DNA of 38,536 bases. It comes from Achromobacter sp. MYb9 (GTDB taxonomy: Bacteria > Pseudomonadota > Gammaproteobacteria > Burkholderiales > Burkholderiaceae_B). The DNA is taken from contig NZ_PCOQ01000037.1 in assembly GCF_002975275.1 (NCBI RefSeq), positions 1 through 38,536 on the forward strand, written 5' to 3'. Of the stretch, positions 7,810 to 15,212 are shown piece after piece (position 1 is the stretch's first letter; every line of letters starts with the position of its first letter). The notes beneath the pieces are model-generated. The model saw only the letters and a program-made list of their open reading frames with translations. It made no database searches and was not told where the DNA came from. The position numbers and the translations under genes are program-made.

Positions 7810-8988
7810 ATGTCCGTCCAGTTGTCCTCTTTGCCCGGCTCCGAGCCGGAATCCTTCGGTATCGCTTCGGTTGCCGAGATCATCGCCGAGCTTCGTGCCG
7901 GCCGCATCGTCATCCTGGTTGACGAAGAAGACCGTGAAAACGAAGGCGACCTGGTCATGGCCGCCGAATTCGTCACGCCTGAAGCGATCAACTTCATGGT
8001 CACGCACGGCCGCGGCCTGGTGTGCCTGACGCTGACCGAAGAGCGCTGCCGCCAATTGGAGCTGCCGATGATGGCGGCCCGCAATGGCACGCGATACGGC
8101 ACTAATTTCACGCAGTCCATCGAGGCCGCGGTAGGCGTGGAAACCGGCATCTCGGCCGCCGACCGCGCCCGCACGATCCAGGTGGCGGTGGCGCGCGACG
8201 CCAAACCGGCCGACCTGGTGCAGCCCGGCCACATCTTCCCGGTGCGCGCGGTGCCCGGCGGCGTGCTGGTGCGCGCCGGCCACACCGAAGCCGGTTGCGA
8301 CCTGACCGCCATGGCTGGCCTGACGCCCGCCGCGGTCATCTGCGAGATCCTCAAGCCGGACGGCACCATGGCCCGCCTGCCGGACCTGGTGGAATTCGGC
8401 CGCCAGCACAACCTGAAGATCGGCACGATCGCCGACCTGATCCAGTACCGCAGCGAACACGAATCCATCGTCAAGCGCGTGGGCAAGCGCCCCATGCAGA
8501 CGGCCTGGGGCACCTTCGAGGCCGTGGCCTACGAAGACGCCGCCACGGGCTCCGCCCATTTGGCGCTGGTGCATGGTAACGTGAGCCCCGACGTCGAAAC
8601 GCTGGTGCGCGTGCATGAGCCGGCCTCCGTGCTGGACGTGCTGGACACCGGCGCCAGCCCGCACAGTTGGGGCGTGGCAAAAGCGTTGCAGGCGATTGCG
8701 GCTGCTCCGGCAGGAGTGCTGGTGTTGATGAACTGCCAATCGTCCACCGAGCACCTGTTCGGCCAGATCGCCGGCTGGAACGACCCGAAGGCGCAGGCCG
8801 ACGCCGCCGCCAGCACCGACCGGTTCGGGCTGCGCACCTACGGCATCGGCGCCCAGATTCTGCGCGACCTGAATGTAGGCCAGATGAAGCTGCTGGCCCG
8901 GCCGCGCAAGATGCCCAGCATGGCGGGCTTTTCGCTCACCATTACGGGTTACGATTGCGACCCGCTGAATACTTCCGCAACACACTGA
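7810..8988 (+). CDS. ribB: 3,4-dihydroxy-2-butanone-4-phosphate synthase with degenerate GTP cyclohydrolase II half (RibBX)
   Basis: This 392-residue riboflavin biosynthesis protein makes 3,4-dihydroxy-2-butanone 4-phosphate from ribulose 5-phosphate. The N-terminal RibB domain (about 15-215) is intact: DEEDRENEGD at 38-47, THGRGLVCLTL and GHTEAG. The C-terminal half is RibA-like in fold position, ending MAGFSLTITGYDCDPL, but lacks the three zinc cysteines of GTP cyclohydrolase II: where GEC..C.C is expected the sequence reads VHEPASVLDVLDTGASPHSWG. It is therefore a RibBX hybrid of the kind known in Proteobacteria, and a separate ribA is expected elsewhere. The start at 7810 was chosen because the RibB domain begins soon after it. 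ribH follows after ten bases. Confidence 0.93.
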   Translation: MSVQLSSLPGSEPESFGIASVAEIIAELRAGRIVILVDEEDRENEGDLVMAAEFVTPEAINFMVTHGRGLVCLTLTEERCRQLELPMMAARNGTRYGTNFTQSIEAAVGVETGISAADRARTIQVAVARDAKPADLVQPGHIFPVRAVPGGVLVRAGHTEAGCDLTAMAGLTPAAVICEILKPDGTMARLPDLVEFGRQHNLKIGTIADLIQYRSEHESIVKRVGKRPMQTAWGTFEAVAYEDAATGSAHLALVHGNVSPDVETLVRVHEPASVLDVLDTGASPHSWGVAKALQAIAAAPAGVLVLMNCQSSTEHLFGQIAGWNDPKAQADAAASTDRFGLRTYGIGAQILRDLNVGQMKLLARPRKMPSMAGFSLTITGYDCDPLNTSATH

Positions 8989-8998
8989 AGGCCGACAC

Positions 8999-9529
8999 AT
9001 GAACCCTTACATCCTTACCCCCGACCTGAACGGCGAAGGGCTGCACATCGGCATCGTACGCGCCCGCTTCAATGAAGAAATCGGTCAAGCCGAACTTGAA
9101 GCGTGCCTGAAGGAACTGGCCGAACTGGGCGTGGACGAACGCGACGTGATGGTCGCGACCGTTCCCGGCGCCCTGGAACTGGGCGTGGCCCTGTCGCACA
9201 TGGCCGAAACGTTCGAATTCGACGCCTTGATCGCGCTGGGCGCCGTCATCCGTGGCGAGACCTATCACTTTGAAGTGGTCAGCAATGAAATGGCCATGGC
9301 AATCACCCGTATCTCCCTGGAAACCGGCATCCCCGTCGCAAACGGCGTGTTGACCGTCGACACCGACGAGCAGGCGCAAGCCCGCGCCGCCGGCAAGGGC
9401 CGCGATTGCGCTCAGGTGGCCGTTGAAATGGCCAACCTGGTGGCGGCGCTGGAACCCGAGGAAGAAGACGAAGACGACGAAGACGAGGACGAAGATTTTG
9501 ACGACGAAGAAGACGACGACCAGCGCTGA
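8999..9529 (+). CDS. ribH: 6,7-dimethyl-8-ribityllumazine synthase with acidic C-terminal tail
   Basis: This 176-residue enzyme condenses the butanone phosphate made by RibB with the ribityl-pyrimidine to give lumazine, the penultimate riboflavin step. Family landmarks are GIVRARFNEEI, VPGALELGVAL, ALGAVIRGETYHFEVV with the catalytic histidine, and GIPVANGVLTVDT. Usual length is about 155 residues; here the last 25 or so are almost all Asp/Glu (from EPEEEDEDDE to EEDDDQR), encoded by GA-rich near-repeats. The tail may keep the capsid-like assembly soluble or bind cations; that is a guess. The gene end overlaps the start of nusB. Confidence 0.95.
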   Translation: MNPYILTPDLNGEGLHIGIVRARFNEEIGQAELEACLKELAELGVDERDVMVATVPGALELGVALSHMAETFEFDALIALGAVIRGETYHFEVVSNEMAMAITRISLETGIPVANGVLTVDTDEQAQARAAGKGRDCAQVAVEMANLVAALEPEEEDEDDEDEDEDFDDEEDDDQR

Positions 9530-10001
9530 TAGCGCGGCGCAAGCCCGCGCCAGCGCGCGCAGCGCCCGCCGCCGTGCACGCGAATTCGCGCTGCAGGGCG
9601 TGTACGCGTGGCTGCTGCGCGGTGGCGAAGGCACGCAAGACGCCGGCGAGATCGACGCCCATCTGCGCGACACCGAGGATTTTTCCGAGGCCGACGCGCA
9701 GTGGTTCAAGACCTTGCTGCACGGTGTCCTGCGCGAAGCGCCCGCGTTGCGCGAGCGTTTCACGCCCTATGTCGACCGCCCGCTGGCCGAGCTGTCGCCT
9801 GTTGAACATGGCATTCTGCTGATCGGCAGCTTCGAACTGATTCATCATGTCGAAGTGCCGTACAAGGTTGCCATCAACGAAGCGGTCGAGCTGGCCAAAT
9901 CGTTTGGCGGCACCGACGGCTTCAAGTTCGTCAACGGCGTGCTCGACAAGCTGGCCGCCGACGTGCGTGCGACCGAAGTCCAGGCCGCCGCTAGGAGGTA
10001 G
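9498..10001 (+). CDS. nusB: Transcription antitermination factor NusB
   Basis: The product has the NusB core: ARRRAREFALQGVYAWLL at the N-terminal helix, ELSPVEHGILLIGSFELIHH and VPYKVAINEAVELAKSFGGTDGFKFVNGVLDKLA, which form the all-helical RNA/NusE-binding fold. NusB joins NusE (S10) on boxA RNA to sustain rRNA transcription. No ATG lies close to the core. I chose TTG at 9498, which has GAGG about nine bases upstream and gives 167 residues starting 32 bases inside ribH. The only in-frame ATG (9423) would add 25 residues rich in Trp, Lys and Thr, read from the DNA of the RibH acidic tail in another frame. Start confidence is low, identity is high. Confidence 0.88.
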   Translation: MTTKKTTTSADSAAQARASARSARRRAREFALQGVYAWLLRGGEGTQDAGEIDAHLRDTEDFSEADAQWFKTLLHGVLREAPALRERFTPYVDRPLAELSPVEHGILLIGSFELIHHVEVPYKVAINEAVELAKSFGGTDGFKFVNGVLDKLAADVRATEVQAAARR

Positions 10002-10100
10002 GCCCCCCCCGAGCGCTGCGCGCCTCCCCCCAGGGGGCGCCCCTGCGGACCGGCGGAGCCGGCTCCGCGTGGCCCTGTTTTTGGGGGCATTTGCTTCTTG
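10002..10100. repeat. GC-rich palindromic intergenic element
   Basis: Directly after nusB lies very GC-rich DNA with nested inverted repeats: a C-run/G-run pair near 10021-10038 and a perfect 14-bp palindrome at 10054-10067 (CGGAGCC/GGCTCCG), then a run of five T near 10078-10082. Elements of this look recur between genes in Burkholderiales chromosomes. Here it may also end part of the ribH-nusB transcription. I cannot confirm copy number from one window. Confidence 0.45.
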
Positions 10101-10207
10101 CGATGCGCGCGGCGGCTCACCCGTTGCGCGCACGGCGCATGATTTGGGGACTGTACGTCCCATGTGGGCGTTAATGCCGGCCGGCCGTGCCGGATAGCGG
10201 AGTCGCC

Positions 10208-11173
10208 GTGGCGTCCGAATTCGATCTGATCGCGCGCTATTTCACCCGGACCGCGCCGGCAGGAATGCTGGGGGTGGGCGACGATTGCGCCCTGTTTCCC
10301 GTGCCGCCTGGCGAACAAGTCGCCACCAGCACCGATCTGCTGCTGGAAGGCCGGCATTTCTTTCCCGACGTAGACCCCCGCGCCCTGGGCCACAAATCCC
10401 TGGCCGTGAATCTTTCCGACCTGGCCGCCATGGGCGCCCGGCCGATCGGCTGCGTCCTGGGGCTGGCCTTGCCGCGCCTGGACGAGCCCTGGCTGGCCGC
10501 GTTCGCGGACGGCTTTCACGCGCTGGCCGCCGCGCATGGCTGCCCCCTGATCGGGGGCGACACCACGCGCAGCGCGCATGACATGGCGATCAGCGTCACC
10601 GTATTTGGCGCCGTGCCCGCCGGCCAGGCGCTGCGGCGTGACGGCGCGCAGGCTGGCGACGACATCTGGGTATCGGGCGAGCTGGGCGCGGCCGACGTGG
10701 CCTACCGCTTGCTGGACGGCCAGTATCCGGCCGATGCGCCCTTGCTGGCCGCCACCCGCGGCGCGCTGGAATGGCCGCAGCCTCAGGTCGCGCTGGGATT
10801 GGCGCTGCGCGGCGTCGCGCACGCCGCCATCGACCTGTCGGACGGCCTGCTGCAAGATCTGGGCCACATTCTGGCCGCCAGCGGGGTGGGCGCGTCCATC
10901 GAGTTCAGCCGGATGCCGGTGGCCGCCGCCTTGGCGGCGATGGACGCCGCGCCGTTGCAACGCGCGGTGCTGGGCGGCGGCGACGTCTATCAGTTGTGCT
11001 TTACCGCGCCCGCCGCCAAACGCGACGCCGTCCAGGCCGCTGGCCTGGCGGCCAACGCCCGCGTGACCCGCATCGGCCAGACGCTGGCGCAGCCGGGCCT
11101 GACCGTGCTGGACGGGCAGGGCCAGCCGATGACCACGCTGCCGGCCGGTTTCGACCACTTTCCCGCGGCGTGA
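10208..11173 (+). CDS. thiL: Thiamine-monophosphate kinase
   Basis: This 321-residue enzyme phosphorylates thiamine monophosphate to the active cofactor thiamine diphosphate in the cytosol. ThiL/PurM-fold signatures are clear: FDLIARYF at the N-terminus, GVGDDCALF, STDLLLEGRHF, KSLAVNLSDLAAMGA, GGDTTRS and IDLSDGLLQDLGHI. I chose the GTG at 10208 because GGAG sits five bases upstream and the conserved EFDLIARYF follows at once; a GTG at 10187 in the same frame is less likely. It is 206 bases after nusB, separated by the palindromic element, and precedes pgpA. Confidence 0.93.
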   Translation: MASEFDLIARYFTRTAPAGMLGVGDDCALFPVPPGEQVATSTDLLLEGRHFFPDVDPRALGHKSLAVNLSDLAAMGARPIGCVLGLALPRLDEPWLAAFADGFHALAAAHGCPLIGGDTTRSAHDMAISVTVFGAVPAGQALRRDGAQAGDDIWVSGELGAADVAYRLLDGQYPADAPLLAATRGALEWPQPQVALGLALRGVAHAAIDLSDGLLQDLGHILAASGVGASIEFSRMPVAAALAAMDAAPLQRAVLGGGDVYQLCFTAPAAKRDAVQAAGLAANARVTRIGQTLAQPGLTVLDGQGQPMTTLPAGFDHFPAA

Positions 11174-11233
11174 TCCCCTGCGGATCCGCCTGCTTTTACC
11201 GACATTCCCCTCTACCCCCGGCCCAGGAACGCC

Positions 11234-11770
11234 ATGTCCCTTACCGATAAGCCATCCCCGTCCATGCGCGAACGTTCGCGGGCCGAGTATCCGCCGCTGT
11301 CCTGGATATGCCGCGATCCGGGCCGGCTGATCGCCTTTGGCCTGGGCAGCGGCTTGATCCGTCCGGCGTCGGGCACCTGGGGCACCTTGCTGGCATGGGG
11401 CATCTGGGTGGCGGCCGCGCCTGCCGCATCGGACTTGGCGATTGGCGTGTTCCTGGCCCTGGCTTTCCTGTACGGGTGCTGGGCCTGCCATCGCGTGGGC
11501 CGCGAACTTGGGCAGGCGGATCATGTCGGAATGGTCTGGGACGAGATGGTGGCGTTCTGGCTGGTGCTCTGGCTGACGCCCGCCGGCTGGGTGTCGCAGT
11601 TGCTGGCGTTCGGGCTGTTTCGCCTGTTCGACATCGTCAAGCCGCCTCCCATCAAGTTCTTCGACGCTCATATCAAGGGCGGCTTCGGGGTTATGTGGGA
11701 CGATATCGTGGCGGCCGGCTATGCCTTGCTGGTGATGGCGTTGGTCGCGCGTACAGGAGTCTTGGGATGA
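11234..11770 (+). CDS. pgpA: Phosphatidylglycerophosphatase A
   Basis: This 178-residue inner-membrane enzyme dephosphorylates phosphatidylglycerol phosphate to phosphatidylglycerol. Motifs of the PgpA family are visible: RPASGTWGTLLA, ADHVGMVWDEMVAFW, and FRLFDIVKPPPIKFFD followed by GGFGVMWDDIVAAGY, with the acidic residues that bind metal. Several hydrophobic segments are present (LLAWGIWVAAAPA, LAIGVFLALAFLYGCWAC, VSQLLAFGLF). Linkage to thiL is common in proteobacteria. Its stop overlaps the start of pncC as ATGA (11767-11770). Confidence 0.92.
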   Translation: MSLTDKPSPSMRERSRAEYPPLSWICRDPGRLIAFGLGSGLIRPASGTWGTLLAWGIWVAAAPAASDLAIGVFLALAFLYGCWACHRVGRELGQADHVGMVWDEMVAFWLVLWLTPAGWVSQLLAFGLFRLFDIVKPPPIKFFDAHIKGGFGVMWDDIVAAGYALLVMALVARTGVLG

Positions 11771-12336
11771 ACGAGCAACAAGAAGCGGGATCACGTTTGA
11801 ATCTGTCGGCCGCGCAGTTGACCGAGGCGACGACCGTCGGCCTGGCCGAACAACTGGGCGACGCGATGCGGCGCCATGGCTGGATGCTTGGCACCGCGGA
11901 ATCCTGCACCGGTGGCTTGCTGGCCGGCGCGATGACATCGGTTGCCGGTTCAAGCGAATGGTTCGAGCGCGGCTTCGTCACCTATAGCAACGAAGCCAAA
12001 GTGGCCGAGCTGGATGTTTCACCCGATGCGCTGCATCACTTCGGCGCGGTCAGCGAACCCGTCGCGCTGGAAATGGCCAATGGCGTGTTGCTGGTGTCGC
12101 CCGCCGCGCATGTGGGTGTGTCCACGACCGGCATTGCCGGACCGGGCGGCGCCACGCCGGGCAAGCCGGTGGGCATGGTGTGCTTCGGCTTCGCGATGCG
12201 CGTCGGCGACGGCATCACCAGCCGCGCCGTGACGCACGTGTTCCCGGGGGACCGGACGCAAGTGCGTCAGGCCGCCGTGGAATACGCGTTGCGGGGGCTG
12301 CTGGAATTCGTGGGAGCGCCGGTCAACCGGCGCTAG
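11767..12336 (+). CDS. pncC: CinA/PncC-family nicotinamide-nucleotide amidohydrolase
   Basis: The 189-residue product is a stand-alone C-terminal CinA domain, which deamidates nicotinamide mononucleotide to nicotinate mononucleotide in pyridine nucleotide recycling. Diagnostic motifs are TAESCTGGLLAG with the catalytic serine, SNEAKVAELDV, GAVSEPVALEMA and STTGIAGPGGATPGKPVG. It starts with ATGA overlapping the pgpA stop. The N-terminal 25 residues before the domain are variable. It is the last gene of this rightward block and is followed by a terminator. Confidence 0.92.
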   Translation: MNEQQEAGSRLNLSAAQLTEATTVGLAEQLGDAMRRHGWMLGTAESCTGGLLAGAMTSVAGSSEWFERGFVTYSNEAKVAELDVSPDALHHFGAVSEPVALEMANGVLLVSPAAHVGVSTTGIAGPGGATPGKPVGMVCFGFAMRVGDGITSRAVTHVFPGDRTQVRQAAVEYALRGLLEFVGAPVNRR

Positions 12337-12379
12337 GCGGGTGTTGGCCCCCACGCTGCACACGCTTTGCGTGTTTGCT

Positions 12380-12400
12380 GCCCCGCGAGGGGGCTTTTTT
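12380..12400 (+). terminator. Intrinsic terminator after pncC
   Basis: A GCCCC/GGGGC stem (12380-12384 and 12390-12394) with a short loop is followed by six T residues (12395-12400), 44 bases after the pncC stop. A second GC-rich inverted repeat nearby (GGCGGCC about 12408 and GGCCGCC about 12426) lies on the pyrF side and may serve the convergent pyrF transcript. Confidence 0.75.
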
Positions 12401-12449
12401 GCCTTGGGGCGGCCCGGCGGCAAAAAGGCCGCCCGGCCACATCCCAGGA

Positions 12450-13268
12450 TCAACGCACCGCGTTGATCGCGTCGCGCAGGCCCATGGCCGCGCGGCCGGC
12501 GGCTTCTCGCCAATCGTCGCCGCCGCTGGCGTAGATGATGGCGCGAGAGGAGTTGATCATCATGCCGCTGCGGGCGGCGTTAGCGCCGGCGTTCACGGTG
12601 GCGGTGATGTCGCCGCCCTGGGCGCCGATGCCGGGCACTAGCAGGGGCAGCGCGTCGCCGATGCGTTGGCGGACGGCAGCCAGTTCATTCGGGAACGTGG
12701 CGCCCACCACCAGGCCGCACTGGCCATTGGCGTTCCATTTGTCGGCCACCAGCCCTGCGACGTGCAGGTACAGCGGTTCGCCGTTGTCCATCTTCAGGAA
12801 TTGCAGGTCGGAACCGCCGGGGTTGGACGTGCGGCACAGCACGATCACGCCGCGGTCGCGCCAGGCCAGATAGGGTTCAACCGAGTCCAGGCCCATGTAG
12901 GGGCTGACGGTCAGGGCGTGCGCCTGATAGCGCTCGTAGGCTTCGCGCGCGTAGTTCTCGGCGGTGGAGCCGATGTCGCCGCGCTTGGCGTCCAGCACGA
13001 TGGGCAGGTCCGGATGCTTGTCACGGATGTGCTGGCACAGGGCTTCCAGCTGGTCTTCGGCGCGATGCGCCGCGAAGTACGCAATTTGCGGCTTGAAGCT
13101 GCAGGCGTAGGGCGCGGTGGCGTCGACGATGTCGCGGCAGAACTGGAAAATGGCGTCCGGCTTGTCCTGCAATTCGCGCGGAAAGCGTTGGGGGTCGGGA
13201 TCCAGCCCGACTTGCAGGAGCGAGTTGCTGGTGGTCCAGGCGTGTTCGAGTTTTTGCAGGAAATTCAT
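12450..13268 (-). CDS. pyrF: Orotidine 5'-phosphate decarboxylase (type 2)
   Basis: This 272-residue enzyme decarboxylates OMP to UMP, the last step of de novo pyrimidine synthesis. The active-site signature DAKRGDIGST is present, with the Asp-Lys-Asp array of the family, and the phosphate-binding segments VPGIGAQGGD and GMMINSSRAIIYA. The length and N-terminal LLQVGLDPDPQRFP fit the longer PyrF type 2 found in betaproteobacteria. The start at 13268 follows the stop of the upstream dehydrogenase gene by eight bases, so the two form an operon. The longer open frame reading through that gene is not used. Confidence 0.95.
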   Translation of the reverse strand: MNFLQKLEHAWTTSNSLLQVGLDPDPQRFPRELQDKPDAIFQFCRDIVDATAPYACSFKPQIAYFAAHRAEDQLEALCQHIRDKHPDLPIVLDAKRGDIGSTAENYAREAYERYQAHALTVSPYMGLDSVEPYLAWRDRGVIVLCRTSNPGGSDLQFLKMDNGEPLYLHVAGLVADKWNANGQCGLVVGATFPNELAAVRQRIGDALPLLVPGIGAQGGDITATVNAGANAARSGMMINSSRAIIYASGGDDWREAAGRAAMGLRDAINAVR

Positions 13269-13276
13269 GGGGGAGT

Positions 13277-14593
13277 TCAGTGCAGTTTGACCCGGGGGCG
13301 CGTGCGCCGCATGAGCAGGCGGGCCAGGGCCAGGGAGGCGGTGCGAGAGATGCCGAGCACTGCTTTGTGGTGCATCAGGTGCAGGCTCATGTACATCAAG
13401 CGCGCCAGTGTACCGCTTACGAACAGTCCCCGTCCGGCCAGCTTGCCCATCAGGCTGCCGACACCGGCGTCCTGCCCCAGCGACACCAGCGAACCGTGGT
13501 CCTGATAGACGTACGGGCCGGCAGGCTCGGCTGAGCCGCGCAATCGCGCCGTCAGCTTTTTGGCCAGGTAATCGGCCTGCTGGTGGGCCGCCTGGGCGCG
13601 GGCGGGCACGGTGCGCCCGTCGCGCCAGGGAACCGAGCAGCAGTCGCCCAGCGCCAGGATGTGCGGATCCGCCGTTTCCATGCGTTCGTTCACTTCCAGC
13701 TGGCCCAGCTTGTTCAACGGCAGGTCCAGGTCGGCCAACAGGGCCGGGCCCTTGATGCCGGCCGCCCACATGCACAGTTGGGCGGGAAATTCGCGCCCGT
13801 CGGCGGTCTTGACGCTGCTGTCCGTGACTTCCGACACGCGGCAGGACGTTTCCACGCCGATGCCCAGTTCTTTCAACCGGTGGGTGGCGGCTTCCGAGAT
13901 TTTCTCGGGCAGGGCCGACAGGATGCGCGGCGCGCCTTCGACCAGCGTGATGGCCAGGTCGCGTTCGGCGCGGAAGTTCGGCAACCCGTAGGCGCTGACC
14001 ACGTGGCTGGCTTCGGTGAGTTCCACGGCCAATTCGACGCCAGTCGCGCCGCCGCCTACGATGACCAGATCCAGCCGGGCCGAGGGGTTGCGCACTTTGG
14101 CCAGGTCCACCTGCGCCATGGCCTTCAGCATGGTCAGGCGGAACTGTTCGGCGTTTTCGGTGGTGTCCAGCGTCACGGCGTGGTCGGCCGCGCCGGGCGT
14201 ATTGAAGAAATTGGAGGTACTGCCCAGGGCCAGCACCAGCGTGTCGTAGGCCAGCTCGCGACGGGGCAGGACCTCTTGGCCTTGCGCGTCGTTGACGGTG
14301 TCCACCACGATCTGGCGGCGTTCGCGGTCCACGCTCAGCAAGCGGCCTTGCGCGAACGAAAAGCCGTTCATGTGGGCCAGCATCAGGTAGGACAGGCCTT
14401 CCTGGTGGATGTCGAGCGTGCCGGCGGCCGCCTCATGGAGCGATGGCTTCCAGATATGGAAGGGGCGGCTGTCGACCAGCGTGATGTGTTGTCGGCCATG
14501 GATCCGGCCCAACTTGGCGGCCAATTCCAGGCCGCCGGCACCGCCGCCGACGATGACGATGCGTTGAGTGGGGGCTGACGTCGATTTAGGCAT
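13277..14593 (-). CDS. ndh: NAD(P)/FAD-dependent oxidoreductase, type II NADH dehydrogenase family
   Basis: This 438-residue flavoprotein has two dinucleotide-binding folds: FAD site IVIVGGGAGGLELAAKLG at the N-terminus and NAD site LVIVGGGATGVELAVELTE in the middle. The motif ILALGDCCSVPW near residue 310 binds FAD and quinone in NDH-2 enzymes. The C-terminal 60 residues hold hydrophobic and basic helices (LFVSGTLARLMYMSLHLMHH) suited to peripheral membrane attachment. NDH-2 passes electrons from NADH to quinone without pumping protons. Two ATGs are adjacent (14596 and 14593); GGAG lies five bases before the second, so I used it. It is cotranscribed with pyrF. Confidence 0.88.
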   Translation of the reverse strand: MPKSTSAPTQRIVIVGGGAGGLELAAKLGRIHGRQHITLVDSRPFHIWKPSLHEAAAGTLDIHQEGLSYLMLAHMNGFSFAQGRLLSVDRERRQIVVDTVNDAQGQEVLPRRELAYDTLVLALGSTSNFFNTPGAADHAVTLDTTENAEQFRLTMLKAMAQVDLAKVRNPSARLDLVIVGGGATGVELAVELTEASHVVSAYGLPNFRAERDLAITLVEGAPRILSALPEKISEAATHRLKELGIGVETSCRVSEVTDSSVKTADGREFPAQLCMWAAGIKGPALLADLDLPLNKLGQLEVNERMETADPHILALGDCCSVPWRDGRTVPARAQAAHQQADYLAKKLTARLRGSAEPAGPYVYQDHGSLVSLGQDAGVGSLMGKLAGRGLFVSGTLARLMYMSLHLMHHKAVLGISRTASLALARLLMRRTRPRVKLH

Positions 14594-14644
14594 CATGGCT
14601 CCCAGTATAAAGACTGGCGCGCCCCTCGTGGGAGGCCGGCCGTG

Positions 14645-15043
14645 TCAATGCATGACGAAACGGCTGATGGCCACCCCGATCCAGACCGCGCCCGCGAAGA
14701 GCAGCAGCAGCATCACCGCCGCGCTGCCCAGGTCCTTGGCCCGCCCCAGCAACGGATGGCGCTCGACGGACAGCGCATCGGCCAGCGCCTCGATGGCGGA
14801 GTTCAGCAATTCGGCCGCCAGCACCATGATGACGGTGCCCACCAGGAAAAAGACCTCGACCGTGGTCCGGCCCAGGAAGAACGCCGCCGGGATCATCAAC
14901 ACTGCCAGCGCCAGTTCCTGGCGGAAGGCGGCCTCGTATTTGACGGCCGCTTTCAGCCCTTGCCAGGAGTAGCGCAGCGCATTCAGGATGCGGCGCAGGC
15001 CGCCAGTGCTTTTAAAGGGCGAGTGTTGCGGGTCGTAGGTCAT
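14645..15043 (-). CDS. dgkA: Diacylglycerol kinase
   Basis: This 132-residue inner-membrane enzyme phosphorylates diacylglycerol to phosphatidic acid, recycling lipid from membrane-derived oligosaccharide and lipid A modification. The prokaryotic DgkA signature AELLNSAIEALAD is present, with the amphipathic N-terminal segment RILNALRYSWQGLKAAVKYEAAFRQE and three transmembrane helices (LALAVLMIPAAFFLG, VFFLVGTVIMVLAAELL, AAVMLLLLFAGAVWIGVAI). I set the start at the ATG at 15043, the usual DgkA length; an upstream ATG in the same frame would add 22 untypical residues. No strong ribosome binding site is visible. It is divergent from the GntR gene. Confidence 0.92.
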   Translation of the reverse strand: MTYDPQHSPFKSTGGLRRILNALRYSWQGLKAAVKYEAAFRQELALAVLMIPAAFFLGRTTVEVFFLVGTVIMVLAAELLNSAIEALADALSVERHPLLGRAKDLGSAAVMLLLLFAGAVWIGVAISRFVMH

Positions 15044-15166
15044 GGATGCGGAAGATTGCCGGGTGTGGCGGCTTTTTAACAGATAAGGGTTGCCCGCGTA
15101 GTGCGGCATGGGGCTATGGGCAAACCCTAATTGTGACGGAGGAAAGGCTGGCGCAGGATTCTGGTC

Positions 15167-15187
15167 AATTGGTAAGGCCACTTTACC
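15167..15187 (+). promoter_or_regulatory. PdhR/LldR-like operator ahead of the GntR gene
   Basis: The 17 bases at 15167-15183 (AATTGGTAAGGCCACTT) differ at only two positions from AATTGGTAAGACCAATT, the form I recall for the E. coli PdhR box. An inverted pair GGTAA (15171-15175) and TTACC (15183-15187) overlaps it. It lies 26-46 bases before the start of an FCD-type GntR gene, the expected place for an autoregulatory operator. The match was made by eye. Confidence 0.5.
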
Positions 15188-15212
15188 TTTTCGCCGTTGC
15201 CTCCCTGATCCC

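Noticed and set aside
6825..8513. 562-residue reading of the HAD gene extending through ribB
   Set aside because: HAD similarity begins only at the ATG at 7652; the upstream part is antisense to ribB.
9845..11953. 702-codon minus-strand open frame
   Set aside because: Antisense of nusB, thiL and pgpA, all of which have clear family motifs.
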